From Bacteroidota bacterium (GTDB taxonomy: Bacteria > Bacteroidota > Bacteroidia > B-17B0 > Aurantibacillaceae): a DNA stretch of 9,093 bases. Location: positions 1 to 9,093 of the forward strand of contig JANYGR010000023.1 in NCBI GenBank assembly GCA_025359355.1. The letters run 5' to 3'. The stretch's first letter is position 1. Every line of letters begins with the position of its first letter. A program made the position numbers and the translations under genes. The notes below the pieces were generated by a model. The model was not told the DNA's origin and ran no database searches. It saw nothing but the letters and a program-made list of their open reading frames with translations. Below are positions 6,203 to 9,093 of this stretch, piece by piece.

Positions 6203-6751
6203 ATGCAACATTATTCTGATGAAGAGATATTAACCTTATTCCGCAGTGAAGAGTCTCGTAATATGGCGTTGCATCATTTAATACAGAAGTATCAACAAAA
6301 ATTATATTGGCACATCCGAAAAATTGTTATTAGCCATGATGATACTGATGATGTGCTTCAAAATACATTTATCAAAGTTTGGAAGGGTTTAAATAATTTT
6401 AAAGAAGAGTCGCAATTATATACTTGGTTATACCGCATTGCCACTAATGAATCGTTAACTTTTTTAAAGCAAAAAGCAAGAGCCAATACAACTTCCATTC
6501 ACCCCATAGAATATCAATTATCAAAATCATTAGAAAGCGATACGTTTTTTAGCGGAGATGAAATTCAATTGAAATTACAAAATGCCATATTAACCTTACC
6601 AGAAAAACAGCGTTTAGTATTTAATATGCGCTATTATGATGAAATGCCATATGAACAAATGTCGGAAGTACTAGAAACATCTGTTGGTGCATTAAAGGCA
6701 TCTTACCATATTGCCGCGAAAAAAATAGAAGATTTTTTAATAAATCGTTAA
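6203..6751 (+). CDS. ECF-type RNA polymerase sigma factor
   Basis: This 182-residue sigma-70-family protein directs RNA polymerase to a dedicated set of promoters, and has only regions 2 and 4 as expected for the extracytoplasmic function group. Region 2 spans about 22-92 and includes DDVLQNTFIKVWKGLNNF (49-66), the core-binding and -10 recognition helices, and WLYRIATNESLTFLK (75-89). Region 4 spans about 122-178, with LPEKQRLVFNMRYYDEMPYEQMSEVL (132-157) and the helix-turn-helix SVGALKASYHIAAKKIE (160-176), which reads the -35 element. There is no C-terminal extension. It is the first gene of a tight cluster with a one-pass membrane protein, an exported Spy-like protein and a beta-barrel, so its signal is probably at the envelope. 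No TAnnTTTG box was found in the 42 bases upstream; self-regulation from an ECF promoter there is possible but unproven. Confidence 0.92.
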   Translation: MQHYSDEEILTLFRSEESRNMALHHLIQKYQQKLYWHIRKIVISHDDTDDVLQNTFIKVWKGLNNFKEESQLYTWLYRIATNESLTFLKQKARANTTSIHPIEYQLSKSLESDTFFSGDEIQLKLQNAILTLPEKQRLVFNMRYYDEMPYEQMSEVLETSVGALKASYHIAAKKIEDFLINR

Positions 6752-6784
6752 ACCTTAAGCAATTAATTAAGTCAAAGTGCCATA

Positions 6785-7603
6785 ATGAATTATAACGAGG
6801 AACATAATTTTGATAGTGACCCGAATTTTTCTTTTGAAAATAAGGGGGGAAATCCTTTTGGTTTACCATCAGATTATTTTGCTTCATTTGAAGAAAAAGT
6901 AAAACTGAAGTTAGAATTAGAAAATGAATTGGCTGAGTTCCCTTTATTAAAAGGCATTCCAAAAGACTCTGTATTTAAGTTACCTGTAAATTATTTTTCT
7001 CAAAATTCAATAGAATATAGAACTGAATTATCACCCTATCCGAAATTACAAACTATTAAAAAACCTGTATTCGATGAATTAGAGCCTGAATACGTTCATT
7101 TACTTAATCAATCCCTTGATTACAAAATTGAATTAGCAGATGAATTGAAATCTTATCAAACATTATATCATCTTGATAAAATTAATCCATTCGTTGTTAC
7201 TGAAGATTATTTTGAAACTGTTGCTTCGCATATTAAAGAGAAAATTTATTCATCTCATAAACAAACCGTTTCTATTTTTGACACTATTACGGAATTTATT
7301 TTTGGTAAAAAAACAGCTTTTGCTTTTACTGTAATAGCCATTGTTGGACTTTCTATCTACTTGTACCAATCAACAAAACCTTTACCATTAAGCCATTGCG
7401 AAACATTAGCTTGTTTGGAAAAACAGGAAATAGTGAATCATTCGTCATTTTCAAATTTAGATGATGATCGATTGATGGAAATGGTGAATATTAAAACACT
7501 GAATAAGCAATTACAGTCTACTCTATCTCAATCTGACTCTACTCAACACGAGGAGTATATTTTAGACAACGTAAATACAGATCAATTATTAGAAGAATTG
7601 TAA
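6785..7603 (+). CDS. One-pass membrane protein, likely anti-sigma factor
   Basis: The protein has 272 residues. A single membrane helix lies at about 177-194 (TAFAFTVIAIVGLSIYLY), preceded by KK and with no signal peptide, so the first 175 acidic residues should be in the cytoplasm and the last 78 in the periplasm. The cytoplasmic part carries three copies of a motif close to PFxLPxDYF: NPFGLPSDYF (23-32), VFKLPVNYF (63-71) and NPFVVTEDYF (134-143). Residues 40-71 align without gaps to 112-143, so part arose by duplication. Such motifs recur, to my knowledge, in membrane proteins beside ECF sigma genes in Bacteroidota. The periplasmic part has two cysteines (205 and 210) and an acidic end. 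It starts 33 bases after the sigma gene. Topology and position suggest it binds the sigma factor; no zinc-type anti-sigma HxxxCxxC motif is present, so this is inference. Confidence 0.75.
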   Translation: MNYNEEHNFDSDPNFSFENKGGNPFGLPSDYFASFEEKVKLKLELENELAEFPLLKGIPKDSVFKLPVNYFSQNSIEYRTELSPYPKLQTIKKPVFDELEPEYVHLLNQSLDYKIELADELKSYQTLYHLDKINPFVVTEDYFETVASHIKEKIYSSHKQTVSIFDTITEFIFGKKTAFAFTVIAIVGLSIYLYQSTKPLPLSHCETLACLEKQEIVNHSSFSNLDDDRLMEMVNIKTLNKQLQSTLSQSDSTQHEEYILDNVNTDQLLEEL

Positions 7604-7613
7604 CATATAAAAC

Positions 7614-8054
7614 ATGAAAAAAATTAAATTAATATATATACTTTTCTGTTGGCTTACGGCAAATAGCGTCGTTGCTCAAACAGAAAGTAAGCGAGATAAA
7701 ATAGAGGCAATGAGAGTTTCATTTATTAGTCAAAAGGTAAATTTTACAACTCAAGAAGCGCAAGCATTTTGGCCATTATATAATGAGTATCAAGACAAGA
7801 TTATTCTTGCACGCAAATCATTTAGACAACAATATAATAAAAATACAGATTATAATTTTACAACTGATAAAGAAGCTGAAGCATACTTAAATGCTGAAAT
7901 AACCTTAAAACAAAAAGAGTTCGAATATTATAAAGATTATTTAGAAAAATTTAAAAAAATAATTCCTGTCAAAAAAATAGCATTACTTTTAAAAGCCGAA
8001 GAAGAATTTAAAAAAGAGTTAATTAAAAACATTAAAGGAAATTCGCCTGAGTAA
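7614..8054 (+). CDS. Small exported Spy/CpxP-like protein, putative sensor for the ECF system
   Basis: The protein has 146 residues. MKKIKLIYILFCWLTANSVVAQ (1-22) is a clear signal peptide, and the mature part is almost entirely charged alpha-helix. Residues 28-60 hold KIEAMRVSFISQKVNFTTQEAQAFWPLYNEYQ, whose FTTQEAQAFWP resembles the LTxxQ motif of the Spy/CpxP/zinc-sensor group, and IPVKKIALLLKAEEEFKKELI (117-137) is the usual C-terminal helix of the Bacteroidota version, which databases name 'sensor of ECF-type sigma factor' or periplasmic heavy metal sensor. Spy and CpxP bind unfolded envelope proteins and repress stress signalling. Here no metal-binding Cys or His cluster is seen, so a chaperone-like or protein-contact role is more likely than metal sensing. 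It is 10 bases after the membrane protein and shares a base with the next gene. Confidence 0.78.
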   Translation: MKKIKLIYILFCWLTANSVVAQTESKRDKIEAMRVSFISQKVNFTTQEAQAFWPLYNEYQDKIILARKSFRQQYNKNTDYNFTTDKEAEAYLNAEITLKQKEFEYYKDYLEKFKKIIPVKKIALLLKAEEEFKKELIKNIKGNSPE

Positions 8055-9093
8055 TGAGTGTTCTCAAACATCTATATCTAATTTTAAGCTTTGTGTTTAT
8101 TAGCACAAAGCTTTTAGCCTTTCAGCACGATAGTTTAAAAGTAGTTAAGGCTGCAAAACATTATTTTAAGACTACAATCTACGCCGATTATTATAGCACA
8201 GGTAAACGAAACTTAGATGACATTACTTTTCAATCCAAAAAATTAAAAAGTTATCAAGTTAACCAATTTGTAATTGGTGTAAATGCACCCGTATTTACAA
8301 AAGATTTTTACAAAAAAGACAGTACGCAAATTTCTAATTTTCATTTATTGGTTACAGGGAGTTATTCTTCTGTAAGTCCTTTATTTGATGGCCTTTTTAA
8401 GCAACATCATTTAAGTAAAACATCATTAGGCGTGAGAGCAATTTATAATACTGGTAAGAAAAGTATTTTCTTTGTTGAATTCTCACCATATATTACTCAG
8501 GATAATGGATACAGCTATTCGCAAACTTATCGTTTAGCCAGTTCCGTTATTTATAATTGTACCGTCAATAAATATTTTAGTTTTAGATTAGGTTATACAC
8601 GTTCATATGCTTTAGGTAATCGTTATCACTTGCCCTATATCGGCTTTAGAGTTGGTAAATTAGATGGTGTTAACTTTAGTTTACAATTCCCTAGAAGTAT
8701 CAGTTTTAATGTTCCTATTGGTAAATATGTAAAAACAAGTGTATATACAAAGCCACAAGGTGGCGTTTATTCCTTTGCTAATAGCGATACAATTTATTAT
8801 TTACATCCTGATAAAAATCTCAACTTCGGTCGGAATGAATTTATTTCAGGATTAAGAATAGATGTTTTGCCGAGTAACTATTTTAATTTTTATGTGAGTG
8901 CCGGCTTTACTGCTCAAAATAATATTAGTTTGTATTCTGAAACATTTAACAAAGATAATAAAGGTGTGTATAAAAATTTTTATACTGAAAAAATAAATAA
9001 TTCGTTATTTATAAATGCAGGTTTAGTTTTCAAATTCGGGAAAACAAAATCTATTTATAACAATTACAATTTATATGATGCTCAAGATTTGAA
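8054..9093 (+). CDS. Outer-membrane beta-barrel protein (3' end cut by window edge)
   Basis: An ATG at 8054-8056 overlaps the stop of the previous gene (TAATG), which points to translational coupling. The frame stays open for 346 codons to the right edge. Residues 1-22 are a signal peptide ending LLA. The rest alternates polar and hydrophobic residues in short strands rich in Tyr and Phe with Gly/Asn/Asp turns, for example HLLVTGSYSSVSPLF, TSLGVRAIYNTGKKSIFFVEFSPYI, FSFRLGYTRSY and LFINAGLVFKFGK, as in an outer-membrane barrel. It resembles DUF6268-type proteins that often close such clusters, but that assignment is from memory and not secure. Its place at the end of the sigma factor cluster suggests that it is either the regulated target or part of the sensing path. 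Ligand or transport function cannot be read from the sequence. Confidence 0.75.
   Translation, partial: MSVLKHLYLILSFVFISTKLLAFQHDSLKVVKAAKHYFKTTIYADYYSTGKRNLDDITFQSKKLKSYQVNQFVIGVNAPVFTKDFYKKDSTQISNFHLLVTGSYSSVSPLFDGLFKQHHLSKTSLGVRAIYNTGKKSIFFVEFSPYITQDNGYSYSQTYRLASSVIYNCTVNKYFSFRLGYTRSYALGNRYHLPYIGFRVGKLDGVNFSLQFPRSISFNVPIGKYVKTSVYTKPQGGVYSFANSDTIYYLHPDKNLNFGRNEFISGLRIDVLPSNYFNFYVSAGFTAQNNISLYSETFNKDNKGVYKNFYTEKINNSLFINAGLVFKFGKTKSIYNNYNLYDAQDL

Noticed and set aside
6755..6773. Inverted repeat CTTAA...TTAAG after the sigma factor gene as a terminator
   Set aside because: The stem is only five AT-rich pairs with no U tract, inside a 33-base gap of a likely operon.
6621..6962. Minus-strand ORF of 113 codons
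   Set aside because: It lies opposite the end of the sigma factor gene and the start of the membrane protein gene, both well supported, and has no recognisable domain.

Overview
The window looks like chromosomal DNA from an aerobic member of the Bacteroidota. It is AT-rich, with roughly one third G+C by eye. Genes start without Shine-Dalgarno sequences, several candidate promoters fit the Bacteroidota -33/-7 type (TTTG, about 19 bases, TAnnTTTG), and the families present are typical of the phylum: a short-chain threonine dehydrogenase, a stand-alone carboxypeptidase-like regulatory domain protein, a DUF2279 protein and an ECF sigma factor cluster. I see no rRNA, tRNA, CRISPR array, insertion sequence or phage gene.

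The left part (1-1961) is read leftwards. It holds a secreted MORN/YwqK-type repeat protein that runs off the left edge, and an NAD-dependent L-threonine 3-dehydrogenase. A 139-base divergent promoter region (1962-2100) separates the dehydrogenase from a rightward pair: trhO, a tRNA U34 hydroxylase of the rhodanese family, and hmgA, homogentisate 1,2-dioxygenase of tyrosine and phenylalanine degradation. hmgA converges on a small secreted protein with a carboxypeptidase-like regulatory domain, read leftwards; a short hairpin lies in the 20-base gap between their stop codons. Upstream of that gene is a 268-base stretch with a possible 34-residue ORF and nested inverted repeats.

From 5267 to the right edge all genes read rightwards and are closely packed: a DUF2279 membrane or periplasmic protein, an ECF sigma factor, a one-pass membrane protein placed as a likely anti-sigma factor, a small exported Spy/CpxP-like protein, and an outer-membrane beta-barrel protein cut by the right edge. 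The last four (6203-9093) are separated by 33, 10 and -1 bases and form a likely operon. The plausible reading is an envelope-sensing module: sigma factor in the cytoplasm, membrane protein holding it, periplasmic sensor or chaperone, and outer-membrane barrel. This comes from gene order and family resemblance, not direct proof.

Most of the window is ordinary for the phylum. The best targets for a second look are the sigma factor cluster with its motif-repeat membrane protein, the VanZ-like residue pattern in the DUF2279 protein together with its odd start site, and the small ORF at 5008-5112.
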